Below are positions 1 to 10,900 of a stretch of 64,000 bases of DNA, piece by piece. The notes beneath the pieces are model-generated. The model was not told where the DNA came from and did no database searches. It was given only the letters and a program-made list of their open reading frames with translations. Location: contig NZ_BSTD01000004.1 in the NCBI RefSeq assembly GCF_030269325.1, positions 474,558 through 538,557 of the forward strand, read 5' to 3'. This DNA is from Amycolatopsis sp. NBRC 101858. Its GTDB lineage: Bacteria; Actinomycetota; Actinomycetes; Mycobacteriales; Pseudonocardiaceae. The translations under genes and the position numbers were made by a program. Within the stretch, counting starts at the first letter, position 1; the number at the start of each line of letters is the position of its first letter.

Positions 1-2
1 CG

Positions 3-1739
3 TTCGCCGCCCGGCTGGCGGCGCTCCCGCACGTCGTGGCCGTCGGACCGCCGCCCGGCCGGGTGTCGGACGACCACCGGACGGCGGTCCTGCCCGTCCG
101 GTTCGACGCGCCGGCCGCCGACCTCGGCCAGGACACCGCGGACGCCTTCGCGGCCGTCGTCCGGGACGCCGGCGACCTCACCGCCGGGGCGTCGGGGGAG
201 CTGGCCGCGATGACGGCCGCCGCGCCGGACCTGGGCAACGCCGCGATCGGCCTGCTCGCCGCGGCCCTGGTGCTGCTGGTGACGTTCCGCTCGGCGGCGT
301 GCGTCCTGCTCCCGGTCCTCACCGCGTCGGTGTCGGTCGGCTGCGCGCTCGCCGTCGTGACACTGGTGTCGCACGTAATGACCCTCCCGAAGATCAGCAC
401 CGAGATCGCCGCCCTGCTGGGCCTCGGGGTCGGCGTGGACTACGCGCTGTTCGTGCTCACGCGCTACCGGCAGGGCCGCCGCGAAGGCGCGGAACCCGCG
501 GCTGCGCTGGCCGTCGCGGCGGCTACGTCGGGCCGCAGCGTCGTCTTCGCCGGCCTCACCGTGTGCGTCTCGCTGGCCGGAATGCTGACCGTCGGCCTGC
601 CGTTCCTCGACGGGATCGCCGTCGCCGCCGCGGTTTCCGTGCTGCTCACCGCGGCCGCCGCGCTGACCCTGCTGCCCGCGCTGCTGCGGCCGGTGGCCAC
701 GCGGATGCGGATCCCGGCGGAGGGGAGCGGCCGCCGCTGGGCCCGCCTCGCGCGGGCGGTGACCGGGCGGCCGGGCCCGTGGACGCTCGCCGCGCTGCTG
801 GTCGTGGCCGTGCTCGCGCTGCCGATGACCGGGCTCCGGCTCGGCGTCCCGGACGCCGCCCTCGACCCGCCCGGCAGTATCACGCGGACCGCCGCCGAGC
901 TCTCCCACGACGCCTTCGGCCCGGGCGCCGGCGCTCCGCTGCTGGTCGTGGGCTCGGGCGACCCGTCGCTGGGCACGCTCCGCGAGGCGCTGCTCGCCCG
1001 GGCCGACGTCGGCCCGCCGACCACCCTCCCCGGCGGCCGCTGGGTGCTGACGGTCGTCCCGCGCACCGCACCCGACGACCCGGCGACCGGCGAGCTGCTG
1101 ACGTGGACCCGGACGATGGCCACGACCGTCGGCGGCCCGGACACGCACGTCGGCGGGCCGGTCGCGGCCCGGGCCGACTTCTCCGCGGCCATCACCACGC
1201 GGTTGCCGCTGTTCCTCTTCAGCGTCGTCGGCATCTCGGTGCTGCTGCTCGCCTGGGTGTTCCGCAGCGTGCTGATCCCGCTGACGGCGGCGGTGATGAA
1301 CCTGCTGACCGCGGCCGCGACGACGGGCGCGGTCGTGGTCGCCTTCGGCGGCCCGATCGAGCCGTACCTGCCGGTGTTCCTGTTCGCCGGGCTGTTCGGC
1401 CTGTCGATGGACTACGAGGTCTTCCTCATCGCGCGCATCCAGGAGGCGTGGCGCCGCCGCCGCGACACCCGGGCCGCGATCGTCGACGGCATCGCGGCGA
1501 CCGGCCGGACCATCACCGCGGCCGCGCTGATCATGGCGCTGGTGTTCGTGGCGTTCGCCTTCGTGGACGCCCGCGTCGTGCGGGAAGCCGGAGCCGGGCT
1601 GACCGTCGCCGTGCTCCTCGACGCGGTCGTCGTCCGGTGCGTCCTCGTCCCGGCCGTGATGGCGTGGCTCGGCGAAGCCAACTGGTGGTTCCCGCGGCGC
1701 GCCCCGGCCGCCCGCGAACTGGTGGGGAGCGCGCGGTGA
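3..1739 (+). CDS. MmpL/RND-family lipid transporter, 5' end outside window
   Basis: C-terminal part of an MmpL-type membrane transporter; the frame is open to the left edge, so the start lies upstream. These proteins use the proton gradient to export envelope lipids. Two hydrophobic bundles are visible. Each carries the family's Asp-Tyr proton-relay pair: 'GVDYALF' (fragment residue about 146) and 'SMDYEVFL' (about 470), the latter followed by the usual 'RIQEAW'. The 'FRSAACVLLP' and 'FRSVLIPLTA' segments are typical helix caps before those pairs. The stop overlaps the GTG of the following MFS gene (GTGA), so the two are translationally coupled. The FAAL-PKS-AccD genes downstream suggest, by inference, export of the lipid made by that locus. 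Confidence 0.9.
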   Translation, partial: FAARLAALPHVVAVGPPPGRVSDDHRTAVLPVRFDAPAADLGQDTADAFAAVVRDAGDLTAGASGELAAMTAAAPDLGNAAIGLLAAALVLLVTFRSAACVLLPVLTASVSVGCALAVVTLVSHVMTLPKISTEIAALLGLGVGVDYALFVLTRYRQGRREGAEPAAALAVAAATSGRSVVFAGLTVCVSLAGMLTVGLPFLDGIAVAAAVSVLLTAAAALTLLPALLRPVATRMRIPAEGSGRRWARLARAVTGRPGPWTLAALLVVAVLALPMTGLRLGVPDAALDPPGSITRTAAELSHDAFGPGAGAPLLVVGSGDPSLGTLREALLARADVGPPTTLPGGRWVLTVVPRTAPDDPATGELLTWTRTMATTVGGPDTHVGGPVAARADFSAAITTRLPLFLFSVVGISVLLLAWVFRSVLIPLTAAVMNLLTAAATTGAVVVAFGGPIEPYLPVFLFAGLFGLSMDYEVFLIARIQEAWRRRRDTRAAIVDGIAATGRTITAAALIMALVFVAFAFVDARVVREAGAGLTVAVLLDAVVVRCVLVPAVMAWLGEANWWFPRRAPAARELVGSAR

Positions 1740-3133
1740 CGCGGCGGACGCTGGTGCTGATCGCGCTCGGCGCGTTCGTCACGACCCTCGACAACACCAT
1801 CGTCGCGGCCGGCGCACCCTCGATCGCCCGCGACCTCGGGCTGGACCTCGGGACGCTGCAGTGGGTCGCCCTCGGCTACATGCTCCCGTTCGCCGGCCTG
1901 CTGCTGGTGGCGGGCACCCTCATCGACCGCTGGGGCCGCCGTGCGACGCTGCCGGCGGGGCTGCTCGCGTTCGGGCTCGGCGCGGCCGCCGGCGGTCTGG
2001 CCGGCTCGGTGGGCCTGCTCGTCGCCGCCCGGGTGCTGCAAGGCGCGGCCGCCGCGTTCCTCGTGCCCGGCCTGCTGAGCCTGCTGCGGTCGAACCTCGA
2101 CGCGCGCGGCCGGACGCTCGGCGCCGCCGTGTGGACCGCGTGCCTGGCCGCCGCGCTCGCGCTGGGCCCGGCACTCGGCGGGCTGCTGAGCGAATACCTG
2201 GGCTGGGCCTGGATCTTCTTCGTCAACCTCCCGTTCGTGGCAGCGATGCTCGTCCTGCTGCCGGGGACCGTGCCGGCGGGGCGCGAGCCACCCGGTCCGC
2301 GGCCGGCCGTCGGGGCGATGGTCGTCGTGACGGCGAGCCTGGTCCTGCTCACCGCGGCGCTCGTCTCGTGGGGCGACGACCCCCGCGCCGGCGCCGCACT
2401 GCTGATCTCCGGTGCCGCGCTCGGTGCGGGGTTCGTGCTCCGGGAACGCCGGGCGCGGGAACGGCTGGTGCCGGCCGACCTGACCGGAAACCGGGTGTTC
2501 GCCGGTTCGCTCGCCGTGCAAGTGCTGTGGGGACTCGGGATCTCGGGCATCGTCTTCTTCACGCCCCTGCTGCACCAGGAGTTCCTCGGTCTCGACCCGG
2601 TCCGGGCGGGGTTGCCGCTGGCGCTGGTCGCGGTCGCGGTGGTGGCCGCGACGCCGCCGGTCCCGTGGGCGGTGGCCCGGTTCGGTCCTCATCGGACGGT
2701 CGCGGCCGGGCTCGCCGTGGTGGCCTGCGGGTTGCTCGCGCTCGCCGCCGTGAACCACGTCCCGGCCGTTCTTCCGCGGCTGCCCGGGCTGGTGCTCATC
2801 GGGGCCGGCTCGGCGTTCACGACACCGTTGACGTCGCACGCGCTGGACGTCGTCGCCGAACGGCGGTCCGGCACGGCGTCCGGGCTGCTCACGGCGTCCC
2901 GGGAGCTGTCGAGTGCGCTGGGCGTCGCGCTGATCGGCGCTGTCCTGACGGCGGTACGGACAGTGCGGCTCGACGTGGGCGTGACGGCGGGCTCGGCGCT
3001 GGCCGCCGGGTACACCGCCGGCCTCCTCGTCGCGGCCGGCCTGACGTTCGCCGGTGCGCTGCTGTCCGTGCGCGTGCTGCGGAGCCGGTCCGCCGTGACC
3101 TCGTCGCCGCGTGACAAACGCGCGGTGCCGTAA
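1736..3133 (+). CDS. MFS transporter, DHA2 (EmrB/QacA-like) family
   Basis: A 465-residue drug/metabolite:proton antiporter of the major facilitator superfamily. The N-terminal helix has the DHA2-type 'TTLDNTIVAAGAPSIARDLG' pattern. The cytoplasmic loop has 'DRWGRR' (motif A). 'WIFFVNLPF' is the usual helix 5/6 signature of 14-helix transporters. GTG at 1736 is chosen because it overlaps the MmpL stop by four bases and places the protein directly at its first membrane segment. It may export the product of the adjacent lipid genes or a toxic intermediate; the substrate cannot be read from the sequence. It ends with TAA 92 bases before the acyl-AMP ligase start. Confidence 0.9.
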   Translation: MTRRTLVLIALGAFVTTLDNTIVAAGAPSIARDLGLDLGTLQWVALGYMLPFAGLLLVAGTLIDRWGRRATLPAGLLAFGLGAAAGGLAGSVGLLVAARVLQGAAAAFLVPGLLSLLRSNLDARGRTLGAAVWTACLAAALALGPALGGLLSEYLGWAWIFFVNLPFVAAMLVLLPGTVPAGREPPGPRPAVGAMVVVTASLVLLTAALVSWGDDPRAGAALLISGAALGAGFVLRERRARERLVPADLTGNRVFAGSLAVQVLWGLGISGIVFFTPLLHQEFLGLDPVRAGLPLALVAVAVVAATPPVPWAVARFGPHRTVAAGLAVVACGLLALAAVNHVPAVLPRLPGLVLIGAGSAFTTPLTSHALDVVAERRSGTASGLLTASRELSSALGVALIGAVLTAVRTVRLDVGVTAGSALAAGYTAGLLVAAGLTFAGALLSVRVLRSRSAVTSSPRDKRAVP

Positions 3134-3166
3134 TGCGCGTGCCGGTGAGCATCGGAATTCGCTTGA

Positions 3167-3194
3167 TTGACAACCGCCCGGGAGCAGCTATTCA
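3167..3194 (+). promoter_or_regulatory. Possible sigma70-type promoter for the FAAL-PKS-AccD operon
   Basis: The 92-base gap between the MFS stop and the FAAL start is less GC-rich than its surroundings. It contains a perfect TTGACA (3167-3172), 16 bases, then TATTCA (3189-3194), a weak -10. The start codon is 31 bases beyond. Inferred from sequence only. Confidence 0.35.
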
Positions 3195-3225
3195 CTGCGC
3201 CGGTAAACGCTATCTGCGAGGAGCC

Positions 3226-4956
3226 ATGGAAACCATTTCCCAGCCGGTTCCCGTCACCGGGGAAACCACCGACGACCGCGCCTCGCTGGCGACCCTGCTG
3301 GCCCGGTGGGCGCGGGTGCTCGGCGACGAGATCGCCGTGACCCACCTGGACCACCGCGCCGCGGCGGACGGCCGCGCCGTCACGCTCACCTGGCGGCAGC
3401 TCGACGAGCGGGTCGGCGCGGTTGCCGCACGGTTGAGCGGAATCGCGGTTGCGGGGGACCGGGCGGCGGTGCTCGCCGGGCAGTCCGTGGACTACGTCGT
3501 CGCGTTCCTCGGCGCGATCCGGGCGGGGCTGGTCGCCGTGCCGCTGTTCGCACCCGGCCTGCCCGGCCACGCGGGCCGGCTGGCCGCGACGTTCGCCGAC
3601 TGCGCCCCGCGGGTCGTGCTCACCACGACCGGGGAAATCGAGGCGGTCGAGACGTTTCTCGCCGATTCGGGGACGCGGCCGGCGGTGGTCGCCGTCGATT
3701 CCCTGGCACCGGCCGAACCGCGGGAATGGCCGGCACCGGATCCCGGTGCCACGGCGTACCTGCAATACACGTCGGGCTCCACCCGCTCGCCCGCCGGGGT
3801 TGTGCTGACCCACGGCAACGTGCTGGCCAACGCCCGTCAGGCGTGCACCGCCTACGGCGCGGAAAGCCGGACCACCTCGACGGTCAGCTGGCTTCCGCTC
3901 TTCCACGACATGGGGCTGGTCCTCGGCATCGCCGCGCCGATGGTCGCCGGCATGGCGTCGGTGCTGATGGACCCGCTGGCCTTCCTCGAACGGCCGTCCC
4001 GGTGGCTGCGCGCGCTCTCGGCCAGCCCCGGCGCGATCAGCGCGGCGCCCAACTTCGCCTACGCGTACTGCGCTTCCCGGGTGTCCGAGGCCGAAAAGAG
4101 CTACCTGGAGCTGAGCCGGGTCGTCTCGCTGGCCAACGGCAGCGAACCGGTGCTGCCGGCGACGATCGCGAAGTTCGAAGACGCGTTCGCCGAGTGCGGG
4201 CTGCGGCCGGAGGTCCACCGGTCGGCCTACGGCCTGGCCGAGGCCACCGTGTTCGTCTCCGTGTCCGGCGCCGGAGAACCGGCCCGGCAGGTCACGTTCG
4301 ACCGGGACCGGCTGGCCGCCGGCTTCGCGGTGCCGGCCACATCCGGTTCGACGCTTGTTTCGTGCGGCCACCCGGCCGGGCAGCGGGTGCGGATCGCCGA
4401 CCCCGGCACCGGCGAAGCTCTCGAACCCGGTGCGGTCGGCGAGATCCGGGTGAGCGGCCCGAACGTCGGCCGCGGCTATTGGGGCCGGGAGTCGTCCGGG
4501 ACTTTCGGCCTGCCGCCGCTCGACCCGGACACCGGCGAAGGCTGGCTGGCGACCGGGGACCTCGGTGTGGTCTTCGAGGGCGAGCTGTACGTCACCGGCC
4601 GGCTGAAGGACCTGGTCGTCGTCGACGGCCGCAACCACTACCCGCAGGACATCGAGCAGACGGTCGAGCAGCAGGCGGGCGTCCGGCCGCACTCGGCCGC
4701 CGTCTTCGCGATCGGCACCGACGACGGGGAAGCCGCGGTCGTCGCACTGGAACGCGCCAAGAAATCCGACCTCGGCGCCGCCGAGGTGACGGCCGCGGTG
4801 CGAGCGGCCGTGTCCGCCGGGCACGGCCTGCGCCTGCACGACGTCGTCGTCCTGGCGCCCGGGGAGGTGCCGCGGACCTCCAGCGGCAAGATCAGCCGGG
4901 CGCACTCCCGGCTGTCCTACTCGGCCGGATCGCTCGACGGGCGGCGGCTCGGATGA
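3226..4956 (+). CDS. Fatty acyl-AMP ligase (FAAL, FadD32-like)
   Basis: A 576-residue ANL-superfamily enzyme that activates a fatty acid as acyl-AMP and loads it on a carrier protein instead of CoA. Visible motifs are the P-loop 'YTSGSTRSPAGVVLTH' (from residue 181) and the FAAL-typical 'WLPLFHDMGLV' (222). Also present are 'YGLAEAT', the C-terminal 'TGRLKDLVVVDGRNHYPQDI' hinge, and the catalytic-type lysine in 'SSGKISR' (K555). ATG 3226 is preferred over an in-frame ATG at 3133 because GAGGAG precedes it and homology begins just after. The stop overlaps the PKS start (ATGA). The neighbouring PKS opens with a Pks13-type loading ACP, so acyl transfer from this FAAL to that ACP is the natural reading, as for FadD32 and Pks13. 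Confidence 0.92.
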   Translation: METISQPVPVTGETTDDRASLATLLARWARVLGDEIAVTHLDHRAAADGRAVTLTWRQLDERVGAVAARLSGIAVAGDRAAVLAGQSVDYVVAFLGAIRAGLVAVPLFAPGLPGHAGRLAATFADCAPRVVLTTTGEIEAVETFLADSGTRPAVVAVDSLAPAEPREWPAPDPGATAYLQYTSGSTRSPAGVVLTHGNVLANARQACTAYGAESRTTSTVSWLPLFHDMGLVLGIAAPMVAGMASVLMDPLAFLERPSRWLRALSASPGAISAAPNFAYAYCASRVSEAEKSYLELSRVVSLANGSEPVLPATIAKFEDAFAECGLRPEVHRSAYGLAEATVFVSVSGAGEPARQVTFDRDRLAAGFAVPATSGSTLVSCGHPAGQRVRIADPGTGEALEPGAVGEIRVSGPNVGRGYWGRESSGTFGLPPLDPDTGEGWLATGDLGVVFEGELYVTGRLKDLVVVDGRNHYPQDIEQTVEQQAGVRPHSAAVFAIGTDDGEAAVVALERAKKSDLGAAEVTAAVRAAVSAGHGLRLHDVVVLAPGEVPRTSSGKISRAHSRLSYSAGSLDGRRLG

Positions 4957-7900
4957 CCACGACGGACGCGGTGCGCGCGTGGCTCCTCGCCCGGCTCGGC
5001 CCGGTGGACCCCGACCGGCCGTTGCAGGAGACGGGACTGTCCTCACGGGACGCGACGGTCCTCGCGGCCGATCTCGGGCGGTTCGTCGGCCGTCCCCTGG
5101 ACGTGACGCTCGTCTGGCAGTACCCGACGGTCACCGCGCTGTCCGCGCATCTGTCCACAGGGGACTCTTCCGTGGCCACGGTGCCGACCCCGCACGTGGA
5201 GGAACCGATCGCGGTCATCGGCCTCGGGTGCCGGCTGCCGGGCGGGATCGACTCGCCGGAGGCGTTCTGGCGCTTCCTCGACGCCGGCGGTGACGGTATC
5301 GGCGAGGTCCCGGAGGGCCGCTGGGAGACGTTCGCGCCCGAGGCGGATCTCGCGGGGCTGCCGATGCGGGGCGGGTTCCTCGACGACGTCGCCGGGTTCG
5401 ACGCGGAGTTCTTCGGCATCACCCCGCGCGAGGCCGAAGCGATGGACCCGCAGCAGCGGATCCTCCTGGAGGTGGCCTGGGCGGCGCTGGAGCACGCCGG
5501 GATCCCGCCGTCCGGGCTGCGCGGCAGCCGGACCGGCGTGTTCGTCGGGCTGTCGGCCACCGAATACGGCTCGCTGACGATGACCGACGTCGCGGGTGTC
5601 GACGTCTGGTCGGGCACGGGCGCGGCGGCGAGCATCGCGGCCAACCGGCTGTCGTACCTGCTCGACCTGCGCGGGCCGAGTCTCACGCTCGACACGGCGT
5701 GTTCGTCGTCGCTGGTCGCGGTGCACCAGGCGATGCAGAGCCTCCGCCGCGGCGAGAGTGAGCTCGCGCTGGCCGCCGGGGTGAACGTGCTGCTGTCGCC
5801 CGGCATCACCGCGGGCTTCCACCGCGCCGGGGTGCTGGCCGCGGACGGGCACTGCAAGCCGTTCGACGCGGGTGCCGACGGCATCGCCCGCGGCGAGGGG
5901 TGCGGAGTGGTCGTGCTGAAGCCGCTGCGGGCGGCTCGTCGCGCGGGTGACCGGGTGCTGGCGGTGCTGCGCGGCAGCGCGGTGAACTCCGACGGCCGGT
6001 CCAACGGCATGACGGCACCCAACCCGCTGGCGCAGGCCGACTTACTGCGCTCGGCGTACGCGTTTTCGGGCGTCGATCCGTCCAGTGTGGACTACGTCGA
6101 GGCGCACGGGACGGGCACGCCGTTGGGGGATCCGCTGGAGGCCGGCGCGCTGGCGGCGGTGCTCGGGCGCGAACCGGACCGTCCGCTGCTGCTGGGATCG
6201 GTGAAGAGCAACTTGGGCCACCTCGAAGGGGCGGCGGGCATCGCGGGGCTGCTGAAGGTGGTGCTGGCGATGACGCACCGGCGGCTCCCGCCGAGCCTGC
6301 ACTTCCGCGAGCCGAACCCGCACATCGACTTCACGGGGCTGCAGGTGGTGAGCGCGAGCACGGAGTGGCCGCGTTATCCGGGGACGGCGCGAGCGGGGGT
6401 ATCGGCCTTCGGCTTCGGCGGGACGAACGCACACGTGGTGCTCGAGGAGTGGCCGGCGGCGTCGTTCCCGGTGCGGGCGGCCGAGGTTGCGGGACCGGAA
6501 GTGTTCGCGCTTTCGGCCCGGTCGGAGGAAGTGCTGCGGGCGCGGGCGGGTGAGCTGGCGGAGTGGGTCGAGGGGTCGGAGGTGCCGCTGAGCGCGGTGG
6601 CCTCGACGCTGGCCCACGGACGCGAGCACTTGCCGGTGCGCGGCGCGGTGGTGGGGGAGAGCCGCGCCGAGGTGGTGGCGGGGTTGCGCGAGCTGGCCGC
6701 GGGCCGCGGTCTGACGGGCGATGTTCGGGGCGCGGGCGTGGGCGGTACTCGTGGAGTTGGTGGGTCGGTGTCCGATTGCGGCCTCACGGGCGGTGCTCGC
6801 GGGGCCGTCGAGTCGGTAGCCGGTCACGGCGAGGGCCGCGGCATCACGGGTGAGATGGCTGCCGGTCCCGGCGTGGTGTTCGTCTTCTCCGGGTACGGCT
6901 CCCAGTGGTCCGGCATGGGCCGCCGGTTCCTGCGCTCCGAACCCGCCTTCCGCGCCGAGGTCGATGCGCTCGATCCCGTCTTCCGGGCCGAGACCGGGTC
7001 GTCCCTGCGCGACCTCCTCGACCGCGAACCCGAGGATCTCGCCGCCACCCAGCTCGCTCTCTTCGGCATGCAGCTCGCGCTGGCCGGGCTCTGGCGGGCC
7101 CACGGCGTCACCCCCGCCGCCGTCCTCGGCCACTCCATGGGCGAGGTCACCGCGGCCGTCGTTGCCGGGGCGCTCGATGTCGGCGACGGCCTGCGGGTCA
7201 TGGCCACCCGGGCGCGGCTGCTCGCCGAACTCGACCGGAGCGGGGACGGCGCCATGGCCGTCGTCGAACTTTCGCCGCAGGAACTGGCCGAGTTCCCCGA
7301 GGTCACCGTCGCCGTGTATGCCTCGCCCACCCAGTGCACCGTCAGCGGCGCCGCGGACCAGGTCGACGCCCTCGTCGAGCACGCCGAACGCCTGGGGCGG
7401 CTCGCCCGGCGGCTCCCCGTCGGCGGGGCCGGGCACTCCGCCGCCGTCGATGCCGTGCTCGGCCGCTTCCGGGCCGACCTCGAACTCCAGCCCGGAGAGC
7501 CGGAAATACCCTGCTACACCACCGTTCTCGACGATCCCGAAGAGACACCGGCCTTCGACGTCGACTACTGGGCCGCGAACCTGCGCCGTCCGGTGCGGTT
7601 CAGCCAAGCCCTCGCCGCCGCCGCGAAGAACGGGCACACCGTGTTCGTCGAAGTGTCGCCGCACCCGGTCGCCCTCGCCGCCGTCGAGCAGACAACCGGT
7701 GCCCAGGCCCTGCCGTCGGCGAGCCGGCGGATCGACGAACGGACGGCGTTCCTCACCAGCCTCGCCCGGCTGCACGTCGGCGGCCGCCCCGGCGCGCTGG
7801 CCGCCCGGCCGCGGACGACCCCGGTCGACCTGCCCGGCCCGGTCTGGCGGCACGAGCGGTTCTGGCCGAAGCGCCGGGCCCAGGTCCACGGCGGCCACCC

Positions 7901-10900
7901 GCTGCTGGGTGTCCACATCGACCACCCGGAAGGCCACCTCTGGCGCGGCGACGTCGGCACGGAGACCCTGCCCTGGCTCGCCGATCACACCGTCCGGGGG
8001 ACGCCCGTGTTCCCCGCCACCGGCTTCCTCGAACTGGCGCTCGCCGCCGCGCGCACCGGGCGGATCCGCGACCTCGAACTGCGGGAAGTCCTCACCCTCG
8101 ACGCGCACACCGAGGTGACGACCAGCCTCACCGGCACCGAGTTCGGCGTCCACGCGAAGTCCGCGCAAGGCGACTGGGTGCGCCACGCCACGGCCCGGAT
8201 CGAGACCGGCGGCACACCGTCGGCGCCGTTCGGCGAGGTCGACGGCGAGCCCTTGGACCTGTACCGCGTCCTGACCGAGCTGGGCCAGGACTACGGCCCG
8301 GCCTTCCGCGGCCTGCGTCGCGTCCGTACCGCCGAAGGAAAAGCCTCGGCGTCGATCGCCCCGCCCGACGCCGACCACCGCGCCTACCTGCTGCACCCCG
8401 CCCTCGCCGACGCCTGCCTGCACGCGCTCGCGGCGGCCGTCGGGGACGCGGACGCCCTCTACCTGCCGCTCACGATCGGCGAGGTGGTGCTCGCCGGTGA
8501 ACCACGAAACGGCGTGCGCGTGGACGCCGTCCTGACCTCGAAGGACCCGTCCGGTGACGGCTTGCTCGGCAGCGTCCAGCTCGTCGACGCCGACGACGTC
8601 GTCCTGGTCGAGTTCCGCGACGTCTACTGCCGCCGGTTCCGCGACGCGGCCCTGAACCGGCTGCTCTACGAAGCCGCCTGGCAACCCGCCGACCTGCCCG
8701 CCGGGGAACGGGACGGCCGCTGGATCGTGCTGTCCGAAGTGGACGACGACCTCGCCACCGCCCGGCTCGGCGACCGAAGCGCCCTCACGAAGCTTCTGCG
8801 CGAGGGCGGCGCGACCGCGGTCGTGGTCCTTCCGGCCGGGGAAGCCACCCCAGACCCCGAGCGGGCCGCGCGGCTGGTCGGGACCCTGTCCGGGGTCGTC
8901 GCCGAACTGGCCGAGATGACGGTGCCGCCGCGGTTGTGGCTGGTCACGGCCGGGGCGCAGAGCGTCGAGCCCGGTGAGCACGGCGACCCCGACCTGGCCG
9001 CGCTGCGCGGATTCGTCCGCGTGCTCGCCTTCGAACACCCGGAACTGCGGGTGAGCGCGGTCGACTTCGACGCCGGCCCGGACCCGGCCCGGCTGTGGGT
9101 CGGCCAGCTGCGCGACGAGGTCCACGCCGACGGGCCGGACGACGAGGTCGCCTGGCGCGAAGGCGTCCGGCACGTGCGGCGGCTGGTCCGGCCCGAGCCC
9201 GGCGATGCGGTGCGTGAGCCGGTCCGCGACGGCGCCTACGTCATCACCGGCGGGCTCGGCGGCCTCGGCCTGGTCGCGGCGCGGTGGCTGGCCGGACGCG
9301 GCGCGACGCGGGTGGTGTTGAACAGCCGCCACGCGAGCCCGGTACCGGACCTGGGGATCGACGTCCGCGTCGTCGCCGGCGACATCGCCCAGCCCGGCAC
9401 GGCCGAGGCCCTGGTGGCGGCGGCCGTCGACGGCGGCGTGCCGCTGCGCGGGGTGCTGCACGCCGCCGGCGTCCTGGCCGACGGCGCCGCGATCGGCCTG
9501 GACGCCGATGCCCTCGACGCCGTCTGGCGGCCGAAGGCGCTGGGTGCCTGGCGGCTGCACCAGGCGACCGCCGGGCACGACCTCGACTGGTGGCTCGTGT
9601 ATTCGTCGGCCGCCGCGCTGTTCGGCTCGCCCGGCCAAGCCGCCTACGCGACAGCGAATGCGTGGGCCGACGCCCTGGTCACGTGGCGCCGGGCCCAGGG
9701 CCTCCCGGCGGCGACGATCGAGTGGGGCGCCTGGGGCGAGGTCGGCGCCGCGGCCGGGTCGCGCAACCCGGTGCTCGAGCCGCTCGGCACCGAGGAAGCG
9801 CTGTCGGCATTGGACGTCGTCCTCGCCCGAGATCGTGCTGCGACCGGCGTGGCCCGCGTCAGCGCCGAAACCGTGCTGGAGCTGTTCCCGCGGCTGGCCG
9901 ACCGGCCGTTCTTCGGGTTGTTCGCGCCGCGCACCGGACCGTCCACTTGGGACGGTATGAGCGCCCTTCGGGCCGGAACACCCGAAAACGCGCGAAAAGC
10001 GATCGCCGACCACCTGGCCGGGCTCGTCGCGGGCCTGCTGGGCTACGCCGAGGTCGGCCGGGACGTGCCGCTCACCCGGCTCGGGCTCGATTCGCTGTCG
10101 GCGATGCGCGCGCGGGGTGCGGTGGAACGCGACTTCGGCCTGCCGCTGCCGATCCCGCTGCTCCTGCGCGGCGCCAGCCTGGCCGAGCTCGCCGGTCACC
10201 TCGCCGAGCAGGCCGGCTTCGGACCGGCGAAAGCCGGGCCGGTCACCGCCGGGCCGCGCGATCCCGCCGAGCGGTGGGTCGCCCGCCACTGGCGGGCCGA
10301 GCTGGGCGGCCCGGAACCCGGCGTGCACGACGACTTCTTCGCCGTGGGCGGCGATCCCGAACGCGCCCGGCGGCTGCGGGCGGTGTTCGCGGAGCAGCTG
10401 GGCGCGGTGCCCGCGGTGGAACGGCTGTTCGCGACGCCGACGGTCGCGGCGATGGCCGACCTGCTGCGCGCGGAGCTGGAAGGCCACGGCGGCGGCCCGG
10501 TGCGGCTGCTGCGTGACGGCGTCGGCGACCCGGTGTTCCTGTTCCACCCGGCCGGCGGCCCGACGAGCGTGTACCGCGAGCTGGTCCGGCTGCTGCCGGA
10601 GGGGCACCCGGTGTACGGGTTCGAGCGGATTGACGACGAGGACACGGTCGAGGCCAAGGCCGCGTGCTACGTCGAGCTGATCCGGGAGATCCAGCCGCAG
10701 GGCCCGTACCGCCTGGGCGGCTGGTCGTTCGGCGGCTGCCTGGCGTACGAGACGGCGCGGCGGCTCGACGGGCCGGTCGACCTCGTCGTCCTGATCGACA
10801 CGATCCTGCCGCTGCCCGCGCCCGGGAAGCCGGCCGACCTGCTGCTGGACCGCTTCGACCGCTTCGCCGAGCACGTGTCGAAGACCTACGGCGTCCCGTT

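Noticed and set aside
299-1735. Frame upstream of the MFS gene that would make a 944-residue protein
   Set aside because: The added N-terminal part is Arg/Pro-rich antiframe of the MmpL gene. GTG 1736 gives a normal MFS N-terminus.
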